DNA of 64,000 nt from Pseudomonadota bacterium (GTDB taxonomy: Bacteria > Pseudomonadota > Gammaproteobacteria > Burkholderiales > JABEVD01): assembly GCA_021835845.1 (NCBI GenBank), contig JAKBJU010000008.1, forward strand, positions 39,308-103,307. The letters are read 5' to 3'. A program made the translations under genes and the position numbers. Of this stretch, positions 56,576 to 64,000 are shown piece by piece. Numbering within the stretch: position 1 is the stretch's first letter; the number at the start of each line of letters is the position of its first letter. The notes beneath the pieces were generated by a model that saw nothing but the letters and a program-made list of their open reading frames with translations, did not search any database and had not been told where the DNA came from.

Positions 56576-57316
56576 ATGCGCATCCTGATCAGCAACGACG
56601 ACGGTTATTTTTCTCCAGGGCTGGCCTGTCTCGCGGAGACGCTCTCCAAAATCGCGCAGATTACCGTAGTGGCGCCGGAGCGGGACAGGAGCGGGGCGAG
56701 CAATTCGCTTACTCTCGACCGGCCGCTCAACCTCAAGCGCGCTTACAATGGCTTCTATTACGTCAACGGCACGCCAACCGACTGCGTGCATCTCGCTGTC
56801 ACCGGGATGCTGGACGAATTGCCTGACATGGTGGTTTCCGGGATCAATCATGGCGCCAACATGGGGGATGACACCATCTATTCCGGGACTGTCGCTGCGG
56901 CAACAGAAGGATTCCTGCTGGGTATTCCTTCCATTGCAGTATCCCTCGTGAAGACCGAGAGCGGCAATTTTCAGACTGCCGCTCGCATCGTTCTGGAAAT
57001 GGTGCAGCGCTGTGGCGAAAAGACGATGGAGCAGCCCATGCTTCTGAACGTCAACGTCCCGGATTTGCCCTATGAGGCACTGAACGGCATCAAGGTGACG
57101 CGCCTCGGCAAAAGACACAAGGCGGAGCCCGTGGTGAAAACCAGGAACCCGCGCGGCGAGACGGTTTACTGGGTTGGGGCGGCCGGGGCGGCTCAGGACA
57201 TTGCTGAAGATACCGATTTCTATGCCGTTTCCCATAACCAGGTTTCAGTTACACCCCTGCAGATCGACCTGACTCATTTCAATCAAATGGATGCGTTGAG
57301 AAAATGGCTGATCTGA
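56576..57316 (+). CDS. surE: 5'/3'-nucleotidase (survival protein) SurE
   Basis: Dephosphorylates nucleoside monophosphates and short polyphosphate in stress and stationary phase. The 246 residues begin [19 protein letters not shown] with the metal-binding Asp pair, followed by [14 protein letters not shown] and [23 protein letters not shown]. It starts the surE-pcm-nlpD cluster, overlapping pcm by 13 bp. A CRP-like site lies upstream. Confidence 0.96.
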   Translation: MRILISNDDGYFSPGLACLAETLSKIAQITVVAPERDRSGASNSLTLDRPLNLKRAYNGFYYVNGTPTDCVHLAVTGMLDELPDMVVSGINHGANMGDDTIYSGTVAAATEGFLLGIPSIAVSLVKTESGNFQTAARIVLEMVQRCGEKTMEQPMLLNVNVPDLPYEALNGIKVTRLGKRHKAEPVVKTRNPRGETVYWVGAAGAAQDIAEDTDFYAVSHNQVSVTPLQIDLTHFNQMDALRKWLI

Positions 57317-57969
57317 TCAAAAGGCACAATGGCATAGGCATGACCTCCCAGCGTACACGTGCGCGCATGGTCGAACGCTTGCGCGAGCAGGGAATCAGGG
57401 ATGAGGCTGTGCTGCTTGCGATGAATTCCGTTCCCAGGCATATTTTCGTCGACGAGGCCCTTGCAAGCCGCGCCTACGACGATGTTTCGCTCCCGATCGG
57501 GTTCGGGCAAACCATTTCCAACCCAAAAATCGTCGCGCGCATGCTCGAATTGCTCAATCAGCGAGGCGAATTGGGGCATGTTCTGGAAGTGGGAACGGGA
57601 TGTGGCTACCAGGCTGCGGTTCTTTCGAGGATTGCCCGGGAAGTCTATTCGGTCGAGCGCATTGCGCCGTTGATCACGAAGGCCCGCGCTTCGCTCAAGG
57701 AACTGCGCATTCATAATGTCAAGCTACGCCATGCAGACGGCAATTTGGGTTTCAGGGAAGGCGCACCGTTCGATGGCATCGTCATGGCGGCAGCGGCGAC
57801 CCAGGTTCCGAAAGCCTTGCTGGAGCAGCTTGCCATCGGTGGTAAAATGGTTCTGCCCCTGGGTGGGCAGGAACAGCAATTGTGCGTCATCGAGCGCGAA
57901 GAGCGCGGCTATGTCGAGACGATCATGGATGCGGTGAAATTCGTGCCGCTTGTTCCCGGCATAAACTGA
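57304..57969 (+). CDS. pcm: Protein-L-isoaspartate O-methyltransferase
   Basis: Repairs isoaspartate damage in aged proteins with SAM. The 221 residues include [34 protein letters not shown], the SAM motif [16 protein letters not shown] and [20 protein letters not shown] 57304 lies in the end of surE; the Met at 57340 is an alternative. The conserved surE-pcm-nlpD order identifies the locus. Confidence 0.95.
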   Translation: MADLIKRHNGIGMTSQRTRARMVERLREQGIRDEAVLLAMNSVPRHIFVDEALASRAYDDVSLPIGFGQTISNPKIVARMLELLNQRGELGHVLEVGTGCGYQAAVLSRIAREVYSVERIAPLITKARASLKELRIHNVKLRHADGNLGFREGAPFDGIVMAAAATQVPKALLEQLAIGGKMVLPLGGQEQQLCVIEREERGYVETIMDAVKFVPLVPGIN

Positions 57970-57981
57970 GGATCTAAACCG

Positions 57982-58884
57982 ATGAAATGGCTTTGTCTTG
58001 TTCTGCTGTTTCTGGCTGGCTGCTCCACGTCGCCTAACAGGGCGCCGGTGGTTCAAAGGTATCCGACTTCTCCGCGCTTGTCCCAGGTGCAGGTCGGTAA
58101 GGATTGGCGGCCGCAAGTCTATATCGTGAAGAAAGGAGATACCCTGTTCGGAATCGCCCTTGAATTCGGCATGGATTACAGGGAGATCGCCAACTGGAAC
58201 AACATCAACGACATCAACAAAATCACCGTAGGCCGGGAACTCAGGCTGACTCCGCCACAGAATGTGGCCGTGACGAAGCCGCTTGCCGGCATTGCGACTC
58301 CACTGCAGTCTGGCGCACCCGTTCCGGCGCAGGGTACGGCGCCGACCGCAGACCAGAATATGCTGAAAACCCAGCCTGCCGGGGTCGAATTGCCCTATTC
58401 CGACAAGGCGCTGCAGCAACTTCAGCCCGCTGCGCCGCAGCCCGTTCAGAAGGCTGAAGAGTCCGCCGCCCAGCCGGTTGAAGCGGCCGGCGCCCTGGAC
58501 TGGGGATGGCCTACCAACGGCAAGGTCGTGGCAGGGTTCAGTGAAAACGCCAATCTCAAGGGGGTGGATATCGCCGGGAAGATGGGGCAGCCGGTACTGG
58601 CAAGCGCGCCTGGGAAAGTGGTCTATACTGGAAGCGGTTTGCGAGGCTACGGGAAGCTCATCATCATCAAGCACGACAAGACCTATCTCAGCGCCTATGC
58701 CCACAACAGCAAGATTCTGGTCAAGGAGGGGCAGATGGTCAAGAAGGGCGAGCAGATCGGGGAGATGGGGGACAGCGACGCGAACCAGGTCATGCTTCAT
58801 TTCGAAATCAGGCGGTTCGGAAAGCCTGTCGATCCCATGAATTACTTGAAATCCGATCCCTATGATCAAGGTGCTCATCGTTGA
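57982..58884 (+). CDS. nlpD: Lipoprotein NlpD: LysM plus degenerate M23 (LytM) activator
   Basis: Outer-membrane lipoprotein that activates the amidase splitting septal peptidoglycan. The lipobox is FLAGC (Cys 14). A LysM domain (YIVKKGDTLFGIALEFG, about 47-92) is followed by an Ala/Pro/Gln-rich linker and an M23 domain (about 170-290). The M23 region reads LKGVDIAGKMG where active enzymes have H-x3-D, so it lacks a catalytic ligand, as in E. coli NlpD. The end overlaps the response-regulator gene by 23 bp. Confidence 0.93.
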   Translation: MKWLCLVLLFLAGCSTSPNRAPVVQRYPTSPRLSQVQVGKDWRPQVYIVKKGDTLFGIALEFGMDYREIANWNNINDINKITVGRELRLTPPQNVAVTKPLAGIATPLQSGAPVPAQGTAPTADQNMLKTQPAGVELPYSDKALQQLQPAAPQPVQKAEESAAQPVEAAGALDWGWPTNGKVVAGFSENANLKGVDIAGKMGQPVLASAPGKVVYTGSGLRGYGKLIIIKHDKTYLSAYAHNSKILVKEGQMVKKGEQIGEMGDSDANQVMLHFEIRRFGKPVDPMNYLKSDPYDQGAHR

Positions 58885-59494
58885 TGACCATGCCATAGTC
58901 AGGCAGGGTCTGAAAAGAATTCTGGCTGAAACGCCCGACATGACTGTGGCCGGGGAGGCCGAAAACGGCGTCGAGGCACTCAAGAAAACCAGGGAAGGGG
59001 AGTGGGATGTCATCCTGCTCGATGTTTCCATGCCGGGAAGAAATGGCGTGGATACCCTGAAACAGATCATGCGCGAAAACAGGGGAGGGAAGGTGCTGAT
59101 CTTGAGCATGTATCCCGAGGATCAGTATGCGGTTCGCCTTCTCAAAGCCGGCGCTGCAGGCTACATGACGAAGGAAACGGCCCCCGGAGAGCTTGTGGAA
59201 GCGATACGCAAGGTTGCGCAGGGGAGGAAATACATCAGCCCGGCGCTTGCAGAACGGCTGTTGCTCGAGCTCGATATCGACGCTGAGAAGCAGCCGCATG
59301 AGAGACTGAGCGATCGGGAATATCAGGTTTTCAGAATGCTGGGGTCGGGCAGAACGGCATCCGAGATTGCTTCCCTGATGTCCCTCAGCGTCAAAACCAT
59401 CAGCACGCACCGCACCCATATACTGGAAAAGATGAAGCTGAAGAACAACGCGGAATTGACCCTGTATGCGATTCAGAACGGGTTGCTGGACTAA
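58862..59494 (+). CDS. NarL/FixJ-family response regulator (orphan)
   Basis: A 210-residue two-component regulator. The receiver domain has VDDHAIVRQGL with the acidic pair at 8-9, the phosphorylation site Asp 54 in LLDVSMPG and the Lys of YMTKE. The LuxR-type HTH spans about 145-205 (LSDREYQVFRMLGSGRTASE and LSVKTISTHRTHILEKM). It starts inside nlpD, so it is co-expressed with the cluster, in the place where rpoS usually follows nlpD. No histidine kinase is adjacent. The targets are unknown. Confidence 0.9.
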   Translation: MIKVLIVDDHAIVRQGLKRILAETPDMTVAGEAENGVEALKKTREGEWDVILLDVSMPGRNGVDTLKQIMRENRGGKVLILSMYPEDQYAVRLLKAGAAGYMTKETAPGELVEAIRKVAQGRKYISPALAERLLLELDIDAEKQPHERLSDREYQVFRMLGSGRTASEIASLMSLSVKTISTHRTHILEKMKLKNNAELTLYAIQNGLLD

Positions 59495-59495
59495 T

Positions 59496-59939
59496 TCACT
59501 TCGAGCGCATCAGGCGCTGCTTCTCCCTTTCCCAGTCTTTTTCCTTTTCGGCTTCCCGCTTGTCGTATTGCTTCTTGCCTTTCGCCAGGCCGATTTCTAG
59601 CTTGATCCTGCCGCTCTTGTAATGCATGTCCAGAGGGACCAGCGTGTAGCCTGCGCGCTCGACCTTGCCGATCAGCTTGTTGATTTCTTCCGCATGAAGC
59701 AGCAACTTGCGGGTTCTCAGCGGGTCAGGATGGATATGCGTGGAGGCGGTGGTTAGGGGGCTGATATGGCAACCTATAATGTAGATCTCCTCTCCGCGGA
59801 TGACGACATAAGCCTCTTTCAGATTGGCTCTGCCGGCGCGAATTGATTTGACTTCCCATCCTTCCAGGACAATTCCCGCTTCATATCGCTCCTCGATGAA
59901 GTAATCGTGGAAGGCTTTTTTGTTCTGGGCAATGCTCAT
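59496..59939 (-). CDS. smpB: SsrA-binding protein SmpB
   Basis: Partner of tmRNA in rescuing stalled ribosomes. The 147-residue protein starts [21 protein letters not shown], then [19 protein letters not shown] and [15 protein letters not shown], and ends in a basic tail ([16 protein letters not shown]). ATG 59939 is chosen; the longer frame to 59969 runs into the ratA promoter. It is convergent with the response regulator and divergent from ratA. Confidence 0.96.
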   Translation of the reverse strand: MSIAQNKKAFHDYFIEERYEAGIVLEGWEVKSIRAGRANLKEAYVVIRGEEIYIIGCHISPLTTASTHIHPDPLRTRKLLLHAEEINKLIGKVERAGYTLVPLDMHYKSGRIKLEIGLAKGKKQYDKREAEKEKDWEREKQRLMRSK

Positions 59940-59987
59940 GAATCGCGGGAAAATGGGATAAAATGCCATTTTACCAGCAATTTCCCC

Positions 59988-60422
59988 ATGGCCTTAGTCG
60001 AAAAAACGGTACTGGTTCATCACTCCGCTCAGCAGATGTTTTCCCTGGTGGACAACATAGAGGATTATCCTTCCTTCCTGCCGTGGTGCGGTGGCGCTTC
60101 GGTGGCTCCCAAAGAGGAGGAAGGCTTGGTGCATGCCACTGTCATGATCGATTTTCATCATGTCAGGAAATCCTTCACCACGGAAAACAGACGGAAGGCA
60201 CCCCATCTCATCGAAATGAAACTGGTGGACGGCCCCTTCGAAATACTGGATGGAAGCTGGCGCTTCATCCCTTATGGCGATGAGGCCTGCAAGATCGATT
60301 TCCGGCTGCATTATGAGTTTTCGAACAAGCTGCTCGAAACGCTGGTAGGACCAATTTTCAACCTGATCGCGAACAGCTTCGTCGACGCGTTCGCCAAGAG
60401 AGCAGAGAAAGTGTACAAATGA
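59988..60422 (+). CDS. ratA: START-like protein RatA (Coq10/PasT-type)
   Basis: A 144-residue START/SRPBCC protein. [20 protein letters not shown] begins the fold, followed by [14 protein letters not shown] and [20 protein letters not shown] in the C-terminal helix. Described as a ribosome-association toxin in E. coli and as a ubiquinone chaperone (Coq10) in other lineages; which one applies here is open. The divergent smpB and the downstream rnfH are the conserved neighbours. Confidence 0.9.
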   Translation: MALVEKTVLVHHSAQQMFSLVDNIEDYPSFLPWCGGASVAPKEEEGLVHATVMIDFHHVRKSFTTENRRKAPHLIEMKLVDGPFEILDGSWRFIPYGDEACKIDFRLHYEFSNKLLETLVGPIFNLIANSFVDAFAKRAEKVYK

Positions 60423-60736
60423 CAGAAGAGATCGAAGTGGAAGTCGTCTACGCACTGCCAGAAGTGCAGACGCTGCTCAAATTGAAGGTGCCCCGCGGGA
60501 CGACCGCAATGCAGGCTGTAGAGCGTTCGGGGGTCATGGGGCAATATCCGGAAATCGACCTGGAGAAGAACAAGATCGGCATTTTCGGAAAACTGGTGAA
60601 GGGGGATACTGGCTTGCGCCAGAACGACAGAGTGGAAATTTACAGGGCGCTGATTGCCGACCCCAAGGAAGTCAGAAGAAAGCGTGCTGAAGAAGGAAAG
60701 GCGATGAAAAAGGGCGGGGGCGATCTGCCTACTTGA
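60419..60736 (+). CDS. rnfH: RnfH/RatB-family ubiquitin-like protein
   Basis: A 105-residue member of the RnfH family (beta-grasp). IEVEVVYALPEVQTLLKLKVP, GTTAMQAVERSG, IDLEKNKIGIFGKLV and NDRVEIYRALIADPKEVRRKRA are the family blocks. It overlaps ratA by 4 bp and the convergent TPM gene by 8 bp. Function is not well known. Confidence 0.9.
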   Translation: MTEEIEVEVVYALPEVQTLLKLKVPRGTTAMQAVERSGVMGQYPEIDLEKNKIGIFGKLVKGDTGLRQNDRVEIYRALIADPKEVRRKRAEEGKAMKKGGGDLPT

Positions 60737-61400
60737 ACGGATCGCGCTTGCGTCCTTTTTTCAGGTATTCGGCGCGATCCTTCCGCTTTCCCGCGTAAAG
60801 CAGAATGGCCACCAATACAACTATTCCCAGAATAATCATCAGATAATACCCTATGTCTTGGATAGAAAAGGGCTTTATCATGACGGTATGCAGTGGGGGG
60901 GTGATGTCGTCGAGCTTTGCCTCGGCAATTTTCTCCGAAATCGCATCGATTCCGTCGGACAGCCCTTGGGCCATCAGTCCTTTTCTCAGCAGCGGATTGA
61001 CCTTTGCGCTCAGGATGGATTTCGCTTCCGGTTCGGTAAGCGCGTCCTGAAGTCCTTCGCCGATTACAAAATGCGCTTTCCTGTCTCCGGCGGAAGCGAC
61101 GAAAAGGATATGCTTGTCGACTGCATTTTCTTCGGGATACCAGGCATTTTCAACCCGATCCGCATATTGCTGGACTGACTCCTTGCCAAGCTCAGGCACC
61201 ACCACGATTTCGACGTTTGCGCCGGTGGAAAATTCGAGGCTTTTCAGCTTCTCATCCAGAGAGTTGACTTGACTTGCATTCAGAAGTCCGGCCAGGTCGG
61301 TGATGCGATTTCCTTCGGGAGGAACGTCGATTTCTGCGGATGCTATGCCCGTGCAAAGCAGCATGGCAATACTCAGCAATGGCCCGATTAGTTTTTTCAT
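60729..61400 (-). CDS. TPM-domain membrane protein (YgcG-like)
   Basis: A 223-residue protein with a signal peptide (residues 1-22, ending ASA), a TPM domain (about 30-150) with ITDLAGLLNASQVNSLDEKL and VENAWYPEENAVDKHILFVAS, and one C-terminal helix (YYLMIILGIVVLVAILLYAG) before a basic tail. TPM domains act in membrane protein turnover or phosphatase-like roles. It is a single-gene unit. Its start lies 105 bp from the dif site. Confidence 0.85.
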   Translation of the reverse strand: MKKLIGPLLSIAMLLCTGIASAEIDVPPEGNRITDLAGLLNASQVNSLDEKLKSLEFSTGANVEIVVVPELGKESVQQYADRVENAWYPEENAVDKHILFVASAGDRKAHFVIGEGLQDALTEPEAKSILSAKVNPLLRKGLMAQGLSDGIDAISEKIAEAKLDDITPPLHTVMIKPFSIQDIGYYLMIILGIVVLVAILLYAGKRKDRAEYLKKGRKRDPFK

Positions 61401-61504
61401 GTTTAGATGCCCGCCTGAGGTGATCGCATTGGATGCGATTATAACGCTGATGGAGGGGGGGCTGTCATGAAACCATTTTTACCTTTTCCTGTCTCCTGAA
61501 TTAT

Positions 61505-61532
61505 ATTTCGCATAATGTATATTATGTTAAAA
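61505..61532 (+). other. dif site (XerCD recombination site), attL of an integrated filamentous phage
   Basis: A 28-bp site: XerC arm ATTTCGCATAA (61505-61515), 6-bp centre TGTATA (61516-61521), XerD arm TTATGTTAAAA (61522-61532). From GCATAA through the centre to TTATGTTAAA it equals E. coli dif exactly, differing only in the outer bases. It lies between the TPM gene and the phage genes. XerC/XerD are known to act on dif, and many filamentous phages integrate there. Which half derives from phage cannot be told. Confidence 0.93.
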
Positions 61533-61587
61533 GAAAAGCTATCAGAACTGATATGTCAATCTCTCATCAGCCGCCTTAATATGGCGC

Positions 61588-61815
61588 ATGAACTCAACTA
61601 AAAAACACAACCCCGCCGCCGACCTGTTCGGCGAAATCCCCGTTACATGGCCTGAAGTTTACGAATGGATGCGCCAACACGTTCCACGCTGGGCAGGCAC
61701 CAGACGCGAAGAATGGTACATTCAGAACTACAACGTAATCGATAAAATCCAGTACGAAAAGTCGCTTGCCTTCATGAAAGCCTATGCCGTCAAGGTCCGT
61801 TCAGGGACCGAGTAG
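61588..61815 (+). CDS. Hypothetical phage protein, 75 residues
   Basis: First gene after dif. The product is not recognised. It is mixed charged and aromatic, with a Trp-rich middle (TWPEVYEWMRQHVPRWAG). No membrane helix or signal is seen. The ribosome site is weak. Small proteins at this place in inoviruses are often regulators or superinfection factors, but that is only a guess. Confidence 0.55.
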   Translation: MNSTKKHNPAADLFGEIPVTWPEVYEWMRQHVPRWAGTRREEWYIQNYNVIDKIQYEKSLAFMKAYAVKVRSGTE

Positions 61816-61895
61816 CCCGCACCCCTCCCTTCACTCTCCACCTTGACGGCAGCTTTCATTGCGGCAGATTGGCTTGCATGCAGTATGGTGCGCCC

Positions 61896-61920
61896 CAATT
61901 GCGTTAAAGCGCCGCAATTG
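61896..61920. repeat. Perfect hairpin in the phage leader
   Basis: CAATTGCG (61896-61903) and CGCAATTG (61913-61920) with a 9-nt loop. It sits between the 75-residue gene and the 50-residue gene and could be a phage origin, operator or packaging hairpin. Confidence 0.45.
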
Positions 61921-61967
61921 AGCTTTCACCATCCAGCATTGCAGCAACCAGCGACGAAAGGAAAATC

Positions 61968-62120
61968 ATGAAACAGGACGAATTGCCGGGAATCCCGAAA
62001 AAACCAGGAAGGCCAAAAACCTCAACACTGAGCAGAAAGGAACAACTCAGGAAAGCCGCCAGAGCATACCGGAGACGGAAAAAGGAAAACCGAGTTTTGA
62101 TGACGCATCATCAAAATTAG
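61968..62120 (+). CDS. Hypothetical small basic phage protein, 50 residues
   Basis: Encoded by ATG 61968 to TAG 62120 behind a good AAAGGAAAA ribosome site. The product is strongly basic: GIPKKPGRPKTS followed by a Lys/Arg-rich helix (RKEQLRKAARAYRRRKKEN). The GRP core resembles an AT-hook-like minor groove binder, so DNA binding is plausible. No family is recognised. Confidence 0.55.
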   Translation: MKQDELPGIPKKPGRPKTSTLSRKEQLRKAARAYRRRKKENRVLMTHHQN

Positions 62121-62151
62121 ACTAAGATATTCCCAACAGGAGAAAAGCACC

Positions 62152-62391
62152 ATGGAAAACAACGTCGAAAATCTGATTCTCGAACACCTGAAGAAAATAC
62201 AAGCAGAATTGGCCGATTCCCGCGAGAGGGATAGAGAAATCATGAGCCGACTATCGCATATCGAAGTAGGCATAGCCAGAATCACGAGAGAAGAAGCGAG
62301 CAACTACAGCGAAATCATCGACGACAGGCACGCCGTAGACAAGCTGAAGGAACGAATAGAGCGAATCGAAAAGCGACTAGAAATCGCATAG
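62152..62391 (+). CDS. Hypothetical coiled-coil phage protein, 79 residues
   Basis: Starts at ATG 62152 behind AGGAGA. The whole sequence is helical with heptad spacing of Leu/Ile: ENLILEHLKKIQAELADSRE, then a hinge near residue 46 and AVDKLKERIERIEKRLEIA. It probably forms a short coiled-coil oligomer. The gene is convergent with rep and shares a terminator with it. No known family. Confidence 0.6.
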   Translation: MENNVENLILEHLKKIQAELADSRERDREIMSRLSHIEVGIARITREEASNYSEIIDDRHAVDKLKERIERIEKRLEIA

Positions 62392-62393
62392 AG

Positions 62394-62418
62394 AAAGAGG
62401 CTACGGCCTCTTTTTTTT
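62394..62418 (+). terminator. Terminator between the coiled-coil gene and rep
   Basis: Stem AAAGAGGC-TACG-GCCTCTTT with eight T following (62411-62418). The T run includes the first two bases of the rep stop on the opposite strand, so it may work in both directions. Confidence 0.75.
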
Positions 62419-63277
62419 ATCCTGTCATCCAGATAGATTGCCAACCCTCAGAAGCCCACATCGTTAACTCAGAAATACCGCAATCACGCGCCAAATCATG
62501 CGTAGCAATCACGGCATCTATAAAGTTTGTGCAACCGAGCCAAATCTTTTGAGGTTCAGGAAGCTGAAGAGACTTAGAGGCCCAATACCGTTTAGCGCCC
62601 TTCTCGGACTCGGCAAACTGTTTATGCATGTACTTCCCCATATACCCGGCAAGATTGTTAGCCTTCCAAGTATAGCCTTTGCCACCGAAACGCTTTGACG
62701 GCCCGGAAACATCGACTTGCCCAGGCGTATCGGCTCCAGTCGAATCAGGAGAAGCGCCGAGAACCTTATACCAGCAGCGACGAAGGTATTTAATATCTTG
62801 ACGGCCATGAACAGCGATATGAAGGTGCAGCGCCCCCCTATCCTGCATTTCATGGACAGCGACATATTGCCAGTTAGGATAACGAGCAACAACGAGGCGA
62901 ACAAAGGCTTGCCAATCACGTTTAAGCCGGGAAATGTCCTGCATGTTCTCCCTATAATTGAGCGTAACAAGATGGTCGGCCTGCATGGACTTGACGAGCC
63001 ATCGGAGTTTTTGACGGGCGCGAGCAACGGACTTGCGCCTGCAATCTTCATGCTTCTGTAAAAGCTGTTCGTCAGTCAACAAAATTGCTTCCTTTGGTTT
63101 GATCCGTACAGGATCATGAGCGAGCCAGCGATCTGAACGCGCCTTAAACTGCATCGACTGGACGCAATAAGCGGAAAGCTCAGTTTGACCATTCGGAAAA
63201 TGCCGAATCGCAACGCAATAATTCTTGTCATACCAATGTTGCGGTTGATTTTGTTCAAATTGTGCTAATATATTCAT
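62417..63277 (-). CDS. Rolling-circle replication initiator (HUH endonuclease, inovirus Rep)
   Basis: A 286-residue replication protein. The metal-binding HUH motif is GALHLHIAVHG (about 150) and the catalytic pair is two tyrosines spaced by three in LAGYMGKYMHK (about 213-217), the double-Tyr type of phage initiators that nick the plus-strand origin. WLGCTNF and a Trp-rich tail follow. It ends in the terminator at 62394-62418. It lies downstream of zot on the same strand, with hairpins between that may be its nicking site. Confidence 0.88.
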   Translation of the reverse strand: MNILAQFEQNQPQHWYDKNYCVAIRHFPNGQTELSAYCVQSMQFKARSDRWLAHDPVRIKPKEAILLTDEQLLQKHEDCRRKSVARARQKLRWLVKSMQADHLVTLNYRENMQDISRLKRDWQAFVRLVVARYPNWQYVAVHEMQDRGALHLHIAVHGRQDIKYLRRCWYKVLGASPDSTGADTPGQVDVSGPSKRFGGKGYTWKANNLAGYMGKYMHKQFAESEKGAKRYWASKSLQLPEPQKIWLGCTNFIDAVIATHDLARDCGISELTMWASEGWQSIWMTG

Positions 63278-63309
63278 ATCTGAAATACCTGAGATTATTT
63301 CGGATCACG

Positions 63310-63336
63310 ACCCGGGAGCGGACAGGCTCGCCGGGT
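63310..63336. repeat. Hairpin in the rep leader, candidate phage origin
   Basis: ACCCGG-GAGC, loop GGACAG, GCTC-G-CCGGGT: ten pairs with one bulged G, 33 bp from the rep ATG and followed by TTTTCTTTTT. It could be an origin, an ssDNA promoter or a terminator. Confidence 0.45.
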
Positions 63337-63390
63337 TTTCTTTTTGTGTTTAAAACGTTCATGTTGGTAAGTGTTCCAGTTACAAGTCTA

Positions 63391-63448
63391 GGGCTTCGCT
63401 TCGCTCGCCCTTCGGCTTCGCCGCCCTGCAACCCCGCTATCGCAGGGC
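63391..63448. repeat. Three tandem hairpins between zot and rep
   Basis: GGGC/GCCC at 63391-63410, CGGC-TTC-GCCG at 63413-63423, and GCCCTGC/GCAGGGC at 63423-63448. Single-stranded phage DNA would fold here, and similar arrays serve as origin or packaging signals in filamentous phages. Confidence 0.5.
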
Positions 63449-63472
63449 AGCAGTACGGCAAAAGCCTGAAGG

Positions 63473-64000
63473 TCAAAGCACCCCCGCAAGCTGCAATTCA
63501 TGGTAAGCAGCAATACGTTTATCAGGATGCAGCTTCATCACTTCCAAAATAAGAGGATTCGTTTTCGGCCCCATGGAAGGCGAACGAATAGCCGCAGGAT
63601 GCGATTCAAGGCCCATAGAGCGCTTCAATTTATCAAAAGGCGAAACGTACCCCACCCACTTCGTTAAACGCGCAGGAAGGGTACAATAAGGCCCGGCAAT
63701 GGTTTCCTGATCGGTATCGAAAAGAGCATAGGAAGCGAAGCATTTATGCTCAAGAGTCCCACGATAGACCCAACGTTCGAGGACGGGAGCAGAAGGCTCC
63801 AGTCCATACCGAGCAACGGCAATATGAAGGCGAGGAAGGCGAACCTTGATAACCGGTACTTTCATCTTGTCAGTACGCTTGATGCGTGCATAAGCCTCAA
63901 CAACAGCTTCGCGGACGGACTTATCTATCATGCCGGGAGATTGAGAAATCAAAACAATATCCCATCCACGCTTGCGAGAGTGAAGCATCCAGTCAATGAC
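63473..64000 (-). CDS. Zot-family phage assembly ATPase (5' end beyond window)
   Basis: The frame is open at the right edge, giving 176 codons of the C-terminal part. HSRKRGWDIVLISQSPGMID followed by VREAVVEAYARIKR is the Zot/gpI region after the Walker B motif. In filamentous phages this inner-membrane protein drives extrusion. In the visible part no clear membrane helix is seen after this domain, unlike many Zot proteins; it ends in a Pro/Lys tail. The coat and minor proteins would lie further right. Confidence 0.82.
   Translation of the reverse strand, partial: VIDWMLHSRKRGWDIVLISQSPGMIDKSVREAVVEAYARIKRTDKMKVPVIKVRLPRLHIAVARYGLEPSAPVLERWVYRGTLEHKCFASYALFDTDQETIAGPYCTLPARLTKWVGYVSPFDKLKRSMGLESHPAAIRSPSMGPKTNPLILEVMKLHPDKRIAAYHELQLAGVL

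Larger units (their letters stand above)
61533..64000. mobile_element. Integrated filamentous (Inoviridae-like) phage, left part
   Basis: Begins at the dif site and runs off the window. It contains three small plus-strand genes, a convergent rolling-circle Rep gene and a Zot gene on the minus strand, plus hairpin-rich gaps that suit replication or packaging. The right end, with the coat, ssb and second dif-like site, would lie outside. Confidence 0.85.

Noticed and set aside
63255..63476. 73-codon minus-strand frame with TTG start coupled to the zot stop
   Set aside because: It runs through the three hairpins and overlaps the rep start; the translated sequence is of the Arg/Gly kind that such structures give by chance. 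Could still be a small phage gene, but support is lacking.

Overview
The window reads as about 61.5 kb of ordinary, densely packed chromosome from a betaproteobacterium, followed by the left end of an integrated filamentous phage. GC content is moderate to high. Gene orders typical of Betaproteobacteria support this: dapC-dapD-pilU-yffB-dapE-prmB, smc-zipA-ligA, map-glnD divergent from rpsB-tsf-pyrH-frr, and the uppS-cdsA-dxr-rseP-bamA-skp-lpxD-fabZ-lpxA-lpxB-rnhB train. A Nitrosomonadales or Gallionellaceae-like host is my best guess, but that is inference. No rRNA, tRNA or CRISPR array was seen.

Layout. 1-2.7 kb (minus): a lipid A or undecaprenyl-sugar module with a DegT/ArnB-like aminotransferase cut by the window edge, a small SMR/EamA flippase subunit and an ArnT-like glycosyltransferase. 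2.8-4.9 kb: selenium genes mnmH and selD, head to head with overlapping start codons. 4.9-9.3 kb: a NlpC/P60 lipoprotein, a BrkB membrane protein fused to a cyclic-nucleotide-binding domain, a BtuCD-like importer, trxC and a universal stress protein. 9.39-9.70 kb: a roughly 310-bp element with terminal inverted repeats and TA flanks, abutting the prmB stop codon. 9.7-15.3 kb: the succinylase branch of lysine/diaminopimelate synthesis with prmB, yffB and pilU. 15.3-26 kb: EamA transporter, queF, smc, zipA, ligA, galU, a purine/methylthio salvage pair and def. 26-32 kb: motAB, suhB, trmJ, cysE, iscR and a cysteine desulfurase. 32-51 kb: glnD and map, then the long plus-strand run of translation, isoprenoid, phospholipid, outer-membrane and lipid A genes. 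51-61.4 kb: typA, a DEAD-box helicase, an acyl-CoA ligase, surE-pcm-nlpD with an orphan response regulator, smpB divergent from ratA-rnfH, and a TPM-domain protein.

The most striking feature is at the right end. A near-perfect dif site lies at 61505-61532. Directly after it come small unrecognised genes, a rolling-circle (HUH) replication protein, an array of hairpins and a Zot-family protein that runs off the edge. This is the arrangement of a filamentous phage that uses the host XerCD recombinases to integrate at the chromosome dimer resolution site. It implies that the window lies at the replication terminus. By eye, GGGNAGGG (KOPS-like) motifs occur only on the plus strand, pointing toward dif, which agrees.

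Secondary points of interest are the BrkB-CNBD fusion, the TA-flanked inverted-repeat element that regenerates the prmB stop codon, the response regulator sitting where rpoS usually follows nlpD, the shared start base of mnmH and selD, and a CRP-like operator in front of surE.
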